The position numbers and the translations under genes are program-made. A stretch of DNA of 64,000 bases from Symsagittifera roscoffensis (Eukaryota; Xenacoelomorpha; Acoela; Convolutidae): positions 28,708,318 through 28,772,317 of the forward strand of contig NC_087068.1 of the NCBI RefSeq assembly GCF_963678635.1. Reading direction: 5' to 3'. Numbering within the stretch: the stretch's first letter is position 1; the number at the start of each line of letters is the position of its first letter. Shown piece by piece: positions 22,540 to 31,339 of the stretch. The notes under the pieces were generated by a model. It worked only from the letters and a program-made list of their open reading frames with translations. It was not told the origin of the DNA and made no database searches.

Positions 22540-24110
22540 GACTAACCCTCCGCTCCGGGCGTATGCCCGAGTTAGAGGCCTTAATGACCGTTATTGTACT
22601 AGGGGGAAGGTGCGTACCCTCCGTCTAGTACTATTTAGTTTTTTAACTTAGTTAACACCGAAAACTCCGGGGGCCGGAGGGTTAGGTGGGAAGTCATGAG
22701 CCCGCTTGTCCCAAGGTCCCGGAACCAAAAACAATTAAAGAGAAAGCGTAAAACCGAACAAAAATGGTGTATAACCAAGAAAAAGCCAAAAACAAAATTA
22801 TTTGAAAACAAAAAAGTACAAAAAACAGTAAAAAATCCAAAAAAGACCAAAAACAGTAAAAAACATAAAGTGACAGTTTATATGTTTTTTCCGGACGAGA
22901 TGTGATCTGACCTTCCTATTTGTTGTTGTTTCAGATTGATTTATATCATTTCTGATAGAAAGATTGTGTGTTTTGGTGAAGGGTTGGATACCCTCCCTTG
23001 AGTGTAATTTGAGTATTTAAGCACGTTAATGGTGATTTTGCCGGTGGCCGGAGGGTAGAGTGGCAAGCTGACCGACGTGTTTCACACTCAACAAGGACAT
23101 CAGGGACAACATCCACAACGACTGTTGGGTATCGTTGAAACAATTTTGGTATCGTTCGGGTACTATTTCATCAAAACTTAAGTGGTGGGGGGCACGATTG
23201 GCGCGGTCCGATTGTACCCTCCATCGATTACAAATTTCCGAGTTAAGGGTCTTAATTCGGGTATTTTGGTGCAAAAGAGGGTATAGTATTATTCATTAAC
23301 GACTACTAATAGGTTATTATCCTTATTATATATTACTTATCTCCTAATTAGACCCAAGAAACCCCAAATTTTTGGATATCCGAGCTTTTCCGAACAGCAA
23401 AAAGCATTTATATAGGGAGTAGCTACGTAGTTCGATCCCCCTAACTAAAGAAATCGCGTGAGAAAAGACTCAGTAAAACTTGGAAAAAACCAAAATTTTT
23501 CGAGCAAAATTTCGATAATTTTCTGAATTTTGTCAATCTGTTTTGGGGATCGAGTTTTTGAATTTTTAGAGTTAGAGCAATAAAATTTTTTGTGTTAGGA
23601 GCGTGCTAGCATAACGTGCTCGGCTGCCGGAAAAATTCTTGAGTAACCCTCCGATTAGCTCCGTAGATAGAGCTAACGACTTAAGGATTGGAAAAGGAAG
23701 GAATCGGAGGGTCCAAATTTGATAGTTATTGGCCAAATTTTTGTCTCCAAACCAATTTTGGTCCGGTTTTTTGCATAATTCCAGTGCTGTACAGGGCTAC
23801 TACGCTCGTTTCAATTATTTTTAGGCACTTTCAATAGGAATTGTGGAAAAAGTTTCTCAGAACCTATATAGGTGGTGAAGAAAGGCCATTTGGACAAACA
23901 CGTTTTTGACAATTTCTCAAAGACTAGCCAACCGATCGGGATAATTTTGGTACCATATGTCGACAATTTGGACCACGTTTCCGGACCGCAACCGTTTTTG
24001 GGTTGATAATCTCGGAAAAGAAATTTTTTTTAGGATTTGTTGGTTCGGAGGATCCAAATTATAGGTAACTCTCCGAGCGGCAGAAAATTCTATCAAAACA
24101 CCTTTTTATC
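22540..24110 (+). repeat. Inverted CCCTCC / GGAGGG motif pairs in the leader
   Basis: Successive hairpin candidates share a CCCTCC strand and, in most cases, a GGAGGG partner: about 22617 with 22675, 22999 with 23050, 23216 with 23277, 23645 with 23705. The 23645 case is the best: ACCCTCCGATT pairs with AATCGGAGGGT, with TTAGCTC...GAGCTAA nested inside. At 22540-22575 CTAAC...GTTAG encloses CGGGC-GTAT-GCCCG. A set of similar stems rather than one simple repeat. Confidence 0.65.
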
Positions 24111-24219
24111 CTGCTGGGAAGGTTGACCGTGTCAACCAACCTGGTCTTAAGCTAGTAGCACCGCATTCAGAGTCTTTATTGCGGTAAATTAACCCTTTTT
24201 CCTGATTTTTGCGGAGCCC

Positions 24220-24600
24220 TCCGGAGTAACCTTCCGGAGTGGCTTAAGCCCTTTAGCAAACCCCCTTAGTGGAGATTTTCCACGAGACCCTCCAAAGAAG
24301 TTAAAAACCACACCCCATAAGGAATTTAGCTTGTTTTGACGCTTTCTTAAGCTAGTTGAAGGCCATTTTCAAAAATTTGAAAATTTTGGAAGAACCCTCC
24401 GAAGTAACCCTCCGGAGCACATTAAGCCTTTTGTTGACCCTCCTTAGTGAAATAATGGAGACCCTCCGAAGTTTCTTGGGTGACTAAGGTACCCTCCGAA
24501 GTAACCTTCCGGAGTAGGCTAAGTGTCTTAACAACCCTCCGAAGTAACCCTCCGGAGTGACTTAAACCTCCTAACAACCCTCCTTGTTAGAAACTTGAGG
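24220..24600 (+). repeat. CCCTCCGAAGTAACCCTCCG array
   Basis: About nine CCCTCC-type motifs occur in 380 bases, most in the form ACCCTCCGAAGTAACCCTCC then GGAGT. Approximate starts are 24224, 24291, 24394, 24437, 24459, 24490, 24533 and 24575. CTCCGGAG palindromes recur. Unlike the upstream part, GGAGGG partners are lacking here. The spacing is irregular, so it is not a clean satellite. Confidence 0.75.
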
Positions 24601-24795
24601 AAACCTTCTGTGGCAATTTGGGAAACGGAAAATATCCATTTAATTAAGATCATATTAGGAAGTTAGGCGTGCTTATTAGGATCATAGGAGCCCATTTTGA
24701 CCCGGAAATTCGTGAACAACTTTGGATTCTAGATCGGGTGTATCAGGAGTACCCGAACAAAAAAAAAATTTTTTTATTGTGATTTTGGTTGTGTG

Positions 24796-25055
24796 GTTGC
24801 CTTGAGCTACTTAATAGGAAAGTTCGGGCAACCCGGGAACAAATAAAAGAAGACCTCGGTGAGTGTATTAGGCAAATACACACTCACTTGAGAAGAAAAG
24901 TTGTTCCCTGCTCTCGTGCACTTGGAGGTTGCCTTGAGCTACTTAGTAGGACAGCTCGGGCAATCGCAGGACACCTACAAGAAGACCTCGGTGGGTGTAT
25001 TAGGCAAATACACACCCACTTGAGAAGACTGTGTCCTGTGCTTCGTTCTTTCGGA
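24796..25055 (+). ncRNA. Tandem structured RNA unit, two copies with compensatory changes
   Basis: Unit 1 (24796-24927) and unit 2 (24928-25055) are diverged tandem copies. Each can form a first hairpin (TTGCC...GGCAA enclosing GAGCT with AGTTC or AGCTC) and a second one with an outer stem and an inner stem. The inner stem is GTGAGTGT/ACACTCAC in unit 1 (24859-24866 with 24880-24887) and GTGGGTGT/ACACCCAC in unit 2 (24991-24998 with 25012-25019). The outer stem is GGGAACAA/TTGTTCCC (24835-24842 with 24901-24908) and AGGACAC/GTGTCCT (24968-24974 with 25031-25037). Five base pairs change on both sides, so the fold is probably under selection. The inner loop, TTAGGCAAA, is unchanged. A packaging, dimerisation or translation role is possible; none can be chosen from sequence. 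Confidence 0.75.
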
Positions 25056-25511
25056 TCGTTCCGATTGAGGGAAGTTTTTTTTTCTTTAAGACTAAGTTTT
25101 ATTGATCTGTTTCTGAATCATCACTGCTTTTTACCAAAGATTGTTTGATTTTAACAAAGCAGTGACTTGATAAGAGTGTGGCGGTAAATTGATACTGACG
25201 AAAGGTCGCTGTCACCTGTAGGATATTCTTATCTGATTATCAATTGTGTTTTGTGTATGGATTATATCTTGTGAGAATTTTGTGATACCGTTATACTATA
25301 CAACAGGGTTGAGTTAGAATTATATCAATACTGAGTAGGCCCTGTGTGTGTAACTTTAGCAGAGTGACTAAGATTGTCATTGAGAAATCTAAGAGACATT
25401 TTTGACACTTACGAGATCGAAGAGGCAGCTTTAAATAATTTAATTTGAACTTGTTTGCGGTACGTGTGCATCGCCATTAAATTATAGGAATATTGTTATT
25501 TGTCACAAAGT

Positions 25512-27026
25512 ATGCAGCGCAGGGACTCGTTAGGATCGACTAGTAAGATTCCCAGGCTGAGCAAGCGAAGCACGCGAAAATTTAAAACTAGGCGTAGCCA
25601 GTCCTCGTTTAGCAGCGCTTCCGACGTGTTTGCTGAAAACGAATCGACTAAAGGTCAACCTGATCTTTCAGTGAGCGAAATGAAACTAAGGAGCGAGAAA
25701 AATCTCGATGGCGATCAAGGGCGGAGTGCCGAGGCTGGATCCGCGAGCGAGACGCTTGTGGACCCCTTTGACGAAGGAGAACGGACGCTTATTCGACCCG
25801 ACTTTGAGCCGAGCGAGGACCTCGAGCGGGAGGAAGTTGAGAGGACGGAGGAGACCTCGGAGCGTTCCGAGGCCGAGCCGCGAGAGGAAGTGTTATTCAG
25901 GGGAATGTCCAAATCGGAGACCAAGAGTCATAGGTGGAGAAGAGAGTTTTCACATCCAGCTAACACCCACTCATCTCTGGCCAAGCAGAGCAACAACGCG
26001 ATGATGTCGAGCATAAGCCCGAGTGAAGAACAACCGGGTTCGAAGGCCAAGAAGAGCTGGCAGTCTTTGTACGATGAGCGCAATGCGTCACTACGAACTG
26101 AAGGCTTATCTTCCGGTTATGACAACCCGGAGATAACCCATCCGGACGTGAACTTCACACCATGTCCAAGAAACGACATGAGCGGGAAGGCGTCGTCCGC
26201 CTCGCCGACTAGGCCCATGTCGGATGGGATAACGATGGGAGCGTCATCAACGTTCGACAGATTGATGACGTCGATGAGCAAGCAAAAAGGCGGTGCGTCA
26301 TCAAGTACCAGGCTGCAGCCGCAGTTGACCTCATCTTCTTTGGGTCTAACCCCGCCATTTGGGGCAACTGGCGATATAAGTGACATGTTCGCTGGCGTAA
26401 TGAATGGTCTGGATGAACTGAGACGGGACATGACCAAAAGAATAGATCAAGTTGACGAGAGAGCTCACCAGGGTCGGGAGAATTTGAGAGATGAACTAAC
26501 GCACGTGAAGTCGCAGGCGACGGTTGACCAGGCTCGATTGATTCGAAACACCGATCAACGCCTGGCGGAGAGCCTGGCACAGGCAAACAAGGAGTCAGAG
26601 GAAAGAGAGGCTAGGATGACGAGAGAGATCGAGCGATTGTTGAACGATCATGATAATACCTACGCCCATACGATGACTAGCCTGGAAAATAGGTTAGATG
26701 CCAAATCTGACTTAATGATGCAAAAGCTTGACGCGATCTTGAATGGGAGCAGTTGGGAGGAGCGTTCCAACCCAAGGCAGCGCTCACACCATGCGAACGA
26801 TGGAGATGGGATGGGCAGCTATGCCAGAGCCCAGCAAAGCTCGAGAACGAACTACGAACCTAGGAATAGGGAGCGGCCAAGGGCAGCCCCGTCGAGGCCT
26901 GGCTGGACGAATCCAGTCCCGCCGGAGGCAGATGCTACTCCGGAGACAAGATGTGCCACAAGTCAGTTCAGTGCCAGATCTGACTACAGTCTCACAGGAC
27001 ACGACGATGTATGCCTCGATGTTTGA
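25512..27026 (+). CDS. gag: Gag N-terminal region, coiled coil
   Basis: This is the first open frame of the inner element, 504 residues from the ATG at 25512 (the frame is open slightly upstream but without ATG). It is strongly hydrophilic and Ser/Arg/Glu-rich. Residues ~291-415 form a long heptad-like coiled coil with LDELRRDMTKRIDQVDE and ESLAQANKESEEREARM. The last ~90 residues are Arg/Pro/Ser-rich. It probably serves as the matrix-like part of Gag. The capsid domain lies in the +1 frame, which overlaps this one from 26743 to the stop (TGA 27024-27026), so a +1 frame change would be needed. GTT TGA at the end is a possible site. Confidence 0.7.
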   Translation: MQRRDSLGSTSKIPRLSKRSTRKFKTRRSQSSFSSASDVFAENESTKGQPDLSVSEMKLRSEKNLDGDQGRSAEAGSASETLVDPFDEGERTLIRPDFEPSEDLEREEVERTEETSERSEAEPREEVLFRGMSKSETKSHRWRREFSHPANTHSSLAKQSNNAMMSSISPSEEQPGSKAKKSWQSLYDERNASLRTEGLSSGYDNPEITHPDVNFTPCPRNDMSGKASSASPTRPMSDGITMGASSTFDRLMTSMSKQKGGASSSTRLQPQLTSSSLGLTPPFGATGDISDMFAGVMNGLDELRRDMTKRIDQVDERAHQGRENLRDELTHVKSQATVDQARLIRNTDQRLAESLAQANKESEEREARMTREIERLLNDHDNTYAHTMTSLENRLDAKSDLMMQKLDAILNGSSWEERSNPRQRSHHANDGDGMGSYARAQQSSRTNYEPRNRERPRAAPSRPGWTNPVPPEADATPETRCATSQFSARSDYSLTGHDDVCLDV

Positions 27027-29595
27027 GCCTCTGAACAGATCTCTCGAAACATTCATCACCAAACTCTCGAAGTCAACCGAGAGAGGAGAGAGGTCAAGAA
27101 GGACAATGAAAAAGCCGAAGTCATACAAAGACGAGTCAGACGGCTGCATTGATACTTGGATAGAGGTGATGAAGTTACATTTTGAGGAAGAGAGTCTCTC
27201 CAAGAAACAAGAGTGCAGCGCGCTAACGAGCAACCTGGAGGGTACTGCACTAAATTGTGTAATGGCGAAAAGAGACAATGAGAGAGACAGCGCTCACAAG
27301 ATATTCGACATCCTGCTGAATCGTTTCGGCTCTGAAGTACAAGGGCACCAGGCTATGGTGAAGTTCGAAAAGAGGCGTCAAAGAGATGACGAATCCATAG
27401 ACAAATTTTTGGACGACCTTGAATTGCTTAGGAGGAGAAGCAGTCCCGATGAGAGAATATCCGAGCGAAACTTGGCGATTGCTTTGAAGTTCATGGACGG
27501 AGTAAAGAGTGAGGAGTTGAAAACGATGTTGGCCACACACTTCACCCTGTCACTTGACCAGGTACCCACGCCTGATGATTTGCGTATGAAGTCACGTGAA
27601 TACTTGCTCATAAAACCAAGGGCTCAAAACCGTTACAGAAATTATGGCAACTACAGCGGGACAAACACTGGTGCGAGCTCCAGTTGGTACAAGCCTCGCG
27701 ACGACATGGATAAGAGGAGGTCATGTGCGAATTGTGGTTCGATGGACCATCATGTTTCCGCGTGTTTTGCTAACAAACAGAACATGAAGGCAATAGGCTA
27801 CTTTCTCGACGACGTCGATGCGACCGACGAGGACCACGAAGAGTACGTTAGAGGGCTCATCATGAAATATGGACCTAGGTGCTTCTACTGTAATTTGGAG
27901 GGACTCTTCAAGTCGGATTGCACTCAGTTTTGGGATGCAGTGGCGGACGCGAAACATCCTCGCCGCGAAGAGGTGCTTTCGGGTGTCAAGGCCAGTCGCG
28001 CACGTCTGATGAACGAGGCCGAGTCTCGGAGAAAGGAGACGACACCGAGCACCTTTACGACTAAGAAGGTAAAGACACTGCCTGACGAGGTGGTAGCCTC
28101 GAACCTGGAGGCAGAATCGGCTAGCCCACTCAAGGTGGATTACGGTCTGGTGGCAAGGACAGCGCAGAATCTCAAACAGGAGCTAGCCACGAAAGAAGTG
28201 GAGCAATGGGTAAGGTCGGAGCTGGAGAGCACATATCTTCGGGAAAGTTTCAATATTCTGGGTAAAACGACGAAAATAGAAGACAAAGAGGAACCCAGGA
28301 AGCAGGGACTAAAACTGAACGTTATATCTGGGAGAACTTTCGGCATGACGAAGGAGGGGACGAAAATAATGTCCATTATCTCAGTCGCAGGGCACCAGGT
28401 GGTCAAGAACTTGAGTGAACCATCCGAGATTACACTAGTCCACCTGGACATTTATGCAGACTACCTGAAGGAGAAAGATCCCAAACTGGACTCCAGGGCA
28501 GTGCGAGCGCTGCTCACAACAGGAGGTCCGAGGCTGATGAGAGTGGATGGACATTACATCAATGTCCATGGCCCATACCCGATTCTAATGAATGTGGATG
28601 GCATCAATATCTACACAAAAGCTCATATAACTGATGCGAACGATCAGATTGGCCGGATATACATTGGTCAAGAGGAGCTGAAGGTTAGACGAATCAGACA
28701 CAACGCCATGTTCGAACAAGATGCGGTGCACATAGGTTGCGAGGCCAATCTGGCCACACACGTGCTGGACGTGCAAGGCATACAACTTTCAGTAAAGGGA
28801 CTGCTAGACACGGGAGCAGTGGTTAGTGTCATGCCAGTCAAAATTTGGACCAACATGGGTTTCGAGAGGTCGGATCTCATACCGACAAACATAAGGTTGG
28901 CAGCTGCCAATCAGGGAGCGATCTATGTGACTGGACGAACCCCGATCATTTCACTGCAGCTCGGAGGAAGACATCTCTGGATGAGCTTCCTAGTAGTGGA
29001 GAATTTGGACAAATCCGATCAATTCATCTTAGGGAGGGATTTCGTACGCAACTTTGATGTCACGATCGATCTCAATGACGGCTTGATTAGGATCAAGGAT
29101 CCTGAGAGAAAGTATGAAAAGAAACCCCTTAATAAGATCTTAATTAATCAGGCCAAGGTGCCGATTTTTCTGGATCGAAAAATTAGATTAAAACCAAATC
29201 AAGCCGTAATAGCGACGTTTAGGATGAGGAACTTGAATGAGCCCAGCAATGACAGACAGGTGTGTCTGGTACCAAATCCAAACAGTAAGAGCTCGGCTAT
29301 TTTAGGAAGAAGCTTCTCACTCACTCAGAGCGGACTGTGTGTGAGTGTGTTGTTGAACACAGAAGCAACAAGAGTGACAATACAGAGGGGAAAGAAACTT
29401 GGCTATGCTTTGCCTCTGAACACAGACTTTCAGAGTGTGGAGAACTTGAAAAAGTTTGATGTAACTAAATGTCTATTGCATGCGAACCAAGAATGTATAA
29501 TGAAGAGAGTAAATGAATTGAAATCTTCTAGGAAATTGTTTTCAATGAAGTCGGAAACAGATGATGGGCTGTCTAGTTGTTCCAACTTTCCCTAG
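26743..29595 (+). CDS. gag-pro: Gag capsid, zinc knuckles and aspartic protease
   Basis: Frame of 950 codons without a good ATG, probably entered by +1 frameshift from the preceding frame. Residues ~125-270 are a Retrotrans_gag-type capsid (WIEVMKLHFEE, ...FDILLNRFG, ...FLDDLELLRR). A knuckle CANCGSMDHHVSAC (C-x2-C-x4-H-x4-C) starts at residue ~328 (27724). A second, CFYCNLEGLFKSDC at 27880, has Leu (CTC, 27904-27906) where His is required. The protease has LLDTGAVVSVMP at residue ~687 and ILGRDF ~75 residues on. Ends TAG at 29593-29595; the next frame overlaps by 19 bases in the -1 register. Confidence 0.85.
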   Translation: MGAVGRSVPTQGSAHTMRTMEMGWAAMPEPSKARERTTNLGIGSGQGQPRRGLAGRIQSRRRQMLLRRQDVPQVSSVPDLTTVSQDTTMYASMFEPLNRSLETFITKLSKSTERGERSRRTMKKPKSYKDESDGCIDTWIEVMKLHFEEESLSKKQECSALTSNLEGTALNCVMAKRDNERDSAHKIFDILLNRFGSEVQGHQAMVKFEKRRQRDDESIDKFLDDLELLRRRSSPDERISERNLAIALKFMDGVKSEELKTMLATHFTLSLDQVPTPDDLRMKSREYLLIKPRAQNRYRNYGNYSGTNTGASSSWYKPRDDMDKRRSCANCGSMDHHVSACFANKQNMKAIGYFLDDVDATDEDHEEYVRGLIMKYGPRCFYCNLEGLFKSDCTQFWDAVADAKHPRREEVLSGVKASRARLMNEAESRRKETTPSTFTTKKVKTLPDEVVASNLEAESASPLKVDYGLVARTAQNLKQELATKEVEQWVRSELESTYLRESFNILGKTTKIEDKEEPRKQGLKLNVISGRTFGMTKEGTKIMSIISVAGHQVVKNLSEPSEITLVHLDIYADYLKEKDPKLDSRAVRALLTTGGPRLMRVDGHYINVHGPYPILMNVDGINIYTKAHITDANDQIGRIYIGQEELKVRRIRHNAMFEQDAVHIGCEANLATHVLDVQGIQLSVKGLLDTGAVVSVMPVKIWTNMGFERSDLIPTNIRLAAANQGAIYVTGRTPIISLQLGGRHLWMSFLVVENLDKSDQFILGRDFVRNFDVTIDLNDGLIRIKDPERKYEKKPLNKILINQAKVPIFLDRKIRLKPNQAVIATFRMRNLNEPSNDRQVCLVPNPNSKSSAILGRSFSLTQSGLCVSVLLNTEATRVTIQRGKKLGYALPLNTDFQSVENLKKFDVTKCLLHANQECIMKRVNELKSSRKLFSMKSETDDGLSSCSNFP
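27021..27026 (+). promoter_or_regulatory. Candidate +1 frameshift site GTT TGA
   Basis: The coiled-coil frame ends GTT TGA. Slippage of the P-site tRNA by one base (GTT to TTT) would enter the capsid frame. A sense codon followed by TGA is the form used in +1 recoding of antizyme and RF2. The 284-base overlap of both frames allows other positions, and a plain indel cannot be excluded. Confidence 0.35.
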
Positions 29596-29978
29596 AGAGG
29601 CCGACAGAAACAGAGTTAGCAGCGAATAAACCGGTCCTACCTGAGATAGAGCATTTGAAGGGTAAAATATCAGACAAGGAACTAGATTCGCTCAGAGCGG
29701 TGCTAAGTCGGAACGCAGACGTTTTTTCGAAACATAAGGCCGACATAGGTTGCTGTAATTTTGTAGATCACGAGATTGAGATAGAAGAGGGCTCGGTACC
29801 TCATAGGGAAGGGGCGAGAAGAATGACCCCTCACAAGTCAGAGGCGTGCAGGAAGGAAATCGAGATGTTAATGGAAAATGACATGATCGGCCGTCGAAGT
29901 CCCCGTGGGCTTGTGGCGTGGTCATGGCGAAAAAGAAAGGTGGACAACTCAGGTTTTGTTGTGACTTCCGTTATCTGA
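29577..29978 (+). pseudogene. pol: Protease-RT connector and RT start, frame-broken
   Basis: A frame of 133 codons in the -1 register after the protease. It holds the stretch that precedes the RT fingers: DKELDSLRAVLSRNADVFSK, then IEIEEGSVPHREGARRMTPH and EIEMLMENDMI. Within the conserved block just after this the RT continues in yet another frame (from about 29905), so the sequence has gained or lost bases between 29895 and 29918. Because this falls inside a conserved domain it is most likely a mutation. It overlaps the RT frame by 61 bases. Confidence 0.7.
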
Positions 29979-31333
29979 ACGCAGTGACTATAAAGGACGC
30001 ATACCCGATTCCCCGCATCGATGAGAGCCTATCTAAGCTGGGAGACGCGAAGTTCTTCATGACGTTGGATTTGGGCTCTGCGTTCTGGCAAGTGCCACTC
30101 CGAAAGCAAGATCGAGAAAAAACAGGCTTCGCGTGCGAGCTGGGATTGTTCCAGTGGAAGAAGATACCGTTCGGATTGTGCAACGCGACGGCCACATTCC
30201 AGCGACTGATGGCCCAGGCACTCACGAGCGTCACTAAGAAATACGGGAATCTCATCATGTGTTATGTCGATGATGTTGTGATTGCAACACCAACCTTAGA
30301 AGACCACATAGAGAGGTTGGATGAGGTGTTTTCTTGCATGAAGCAGGCGGGTCTGAAATGTAAACCCTCTAAGTGTGGAATCCTCAGAGATTCCATAAAG
30401 TATCTGGGCCGCCTGGTGGATAAACATGGAGTGAGACCAGATCCTGAAGCGGTTGAAGCGGTGTTGACCTGGAAGGCACCCAAAACAGATACACAGCTGA
30501 TGAGTTTTTTGGGATTCGCTAATTATTATCGAGAGTTCATCAAGGGGTATGCTGACAAAATATACCCCATGCAGCGGTTGATGAGAAACAAGGGCAAAAA
30601 GTTCACTTGGACTGATGAGGCACAAGTTTCATTTCAGAACATCAAACGTGAAATTTGCGAGGCGCCGGTCCTCGGCATGCCAACAGAGAAGGGGATGTTC
30701 ATGCTGGACACGGATGCATCAGTGGTTGCAATATCGGGCATACTTCACCAGGAGCAGGAGTGGAACGGGAGAACGGTTCTTCGTCCGATAGCCTACGGAA
30801 GTAAAGTCCTGAGTGATACTGAGATGAAGTACGGCGCACCAAAAGCGGAGACGTTCGCGGTAATCACTTTCGTGGAAAAATACAGGGCCTACTTGGGGAG
30901 TGCTCCCTTCAAGTTGCGCGTGGATAATCGTGCCCTTAACTGGCTCAAAACCTATTCGATGGACCAAAGTTATATTGGTCGTTGGATCGTGCGCCTGGAT
31001 GGATACCACATGATCATAGAGCACCGTACCCGTGACCAGCACCAGAACGCAGATAGCCTCAGTAAAAAGACAGAATTCTATAAGCGTCTCGAGGAGAAGC
31101 AGGCTAACCAATCGGAGATCAAAGACGGGTTTTCATTTCTGGACAAGGAAACCTACGACAAACTGCCACTTACTAGCTGGTTAGACAAGTCAGGGCATCC
31201 GATACCCGGACACCCTGACCTTCCAGTGGAGACGGCCGCGGAGATAAAGCTTTTAGCCAGAGGCGAGCCCGTTCCGTTGGATCTGCTAGTCCGATCCAAT
31301 TTGGTACAGCAAGAACTTACCAGGCTGGGTTAA
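29918..31333 (+). CDS. pol: Reverse transcriptase and RNase H
   Basis: A 471-codon frame. RT motifs run in order: RFCCDFRYLNAVTIKDAYP, MTLDLGSAFWQVPL (first catalytic Asp), FGLCNATATFQRLM, and YVDD (30263-30274) with the two other Asp. The thumb and connection follow (FLGFANYYREFIKGYA, KFTWTDEA). RNase H has DTDASVVAISG, KAETFAV, RVDNRALNW and NADSLSK, so its acidic residues are all present. It ends at an in-frame TAA (31331-31333), after which the same frame stays open to 32239. The first residues of RT lie in the preceding frame. Typical Ty3/Gypsy RT-RH in length and order. Confidence 0.9.
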   Translation: MVMAKKKGGQLRFCCDFRYLNAVTIKDAYPIPRIDESLSKLGDAKFFMTLDLGSAFWQVPLRKQDREKTGFACELGLFQWKKIPFGLCNATATFQRLMAQALTSVTKKYGNLIMCYVDDVVIATPTLEDHIERLDEVFSCMKQAGLKCKPSKCGILRDSIKYLGRLVDKHGVRPDPEAVEAVLTWKAPKTDTQLMSFLGFANYYREFIKGYADKIYPMQRLMRNKGKKFTWTDEAQVSFQNIKREICEAPVLGMPTEKGMFMLDTDASVVAISGILHQEQEWNGRTVLRPIAYGSKVLSDTEMKYGAPKAETFAVITFVEKYRAYLGSAPFKLRVDNRALNWLKTYSMDQSYIGRWIVRLDGYHMIIEHRTRDQHQNADSLSKKTEFYKRLEEKQANQSEIKDGFSFLDKETYDKLPLTSWLDKSGHPIPGHPDLPVETAAEIKLLARGEPVPLDLLVRSNLVQQELTRLG

Positions 31334-31339
31334 AACAGC

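Larger units (their letters stand above)
21900..25511 (+). other. 3.6 kb untranslated leader of the inner element
   Basis: No long plus-strand frame occurs between the LTR and the gag ATG, and many short frames and stops lie in between. Instead the region is full of CCCTCC motifs, inverted repeats and, at its end, a tandem structured-RNA unit and a 9 bp hairpin (CACTGCTTT...AAAGCAGTG, about 25121-25163). Such a leader would make cap-scanning translation of gag unlikely unless it is spliced or has internal entry. Confidence 0.7.

Noticed and set aside
24796-25055. Self-cleaving ribozyme in the tandem leader units
   Set aside because: I could not place the conserved cores of hammerhead, HDV-like or twister ribozymes in the fold.
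25708-26586. Several open frames antisense or out of frame to the gag N-terminal region
   Set aside because: They are shadows of a GC-rich true frame with strong codon bias; they have no domains or start context.
29584-29595. C TTT CCC TAG as a -1 slippery site between protease and RT
   Set aside because: The first base breaks the X XXY YYZ rule, and another break lies just downstream inside RT, so mutation is at least as likely.
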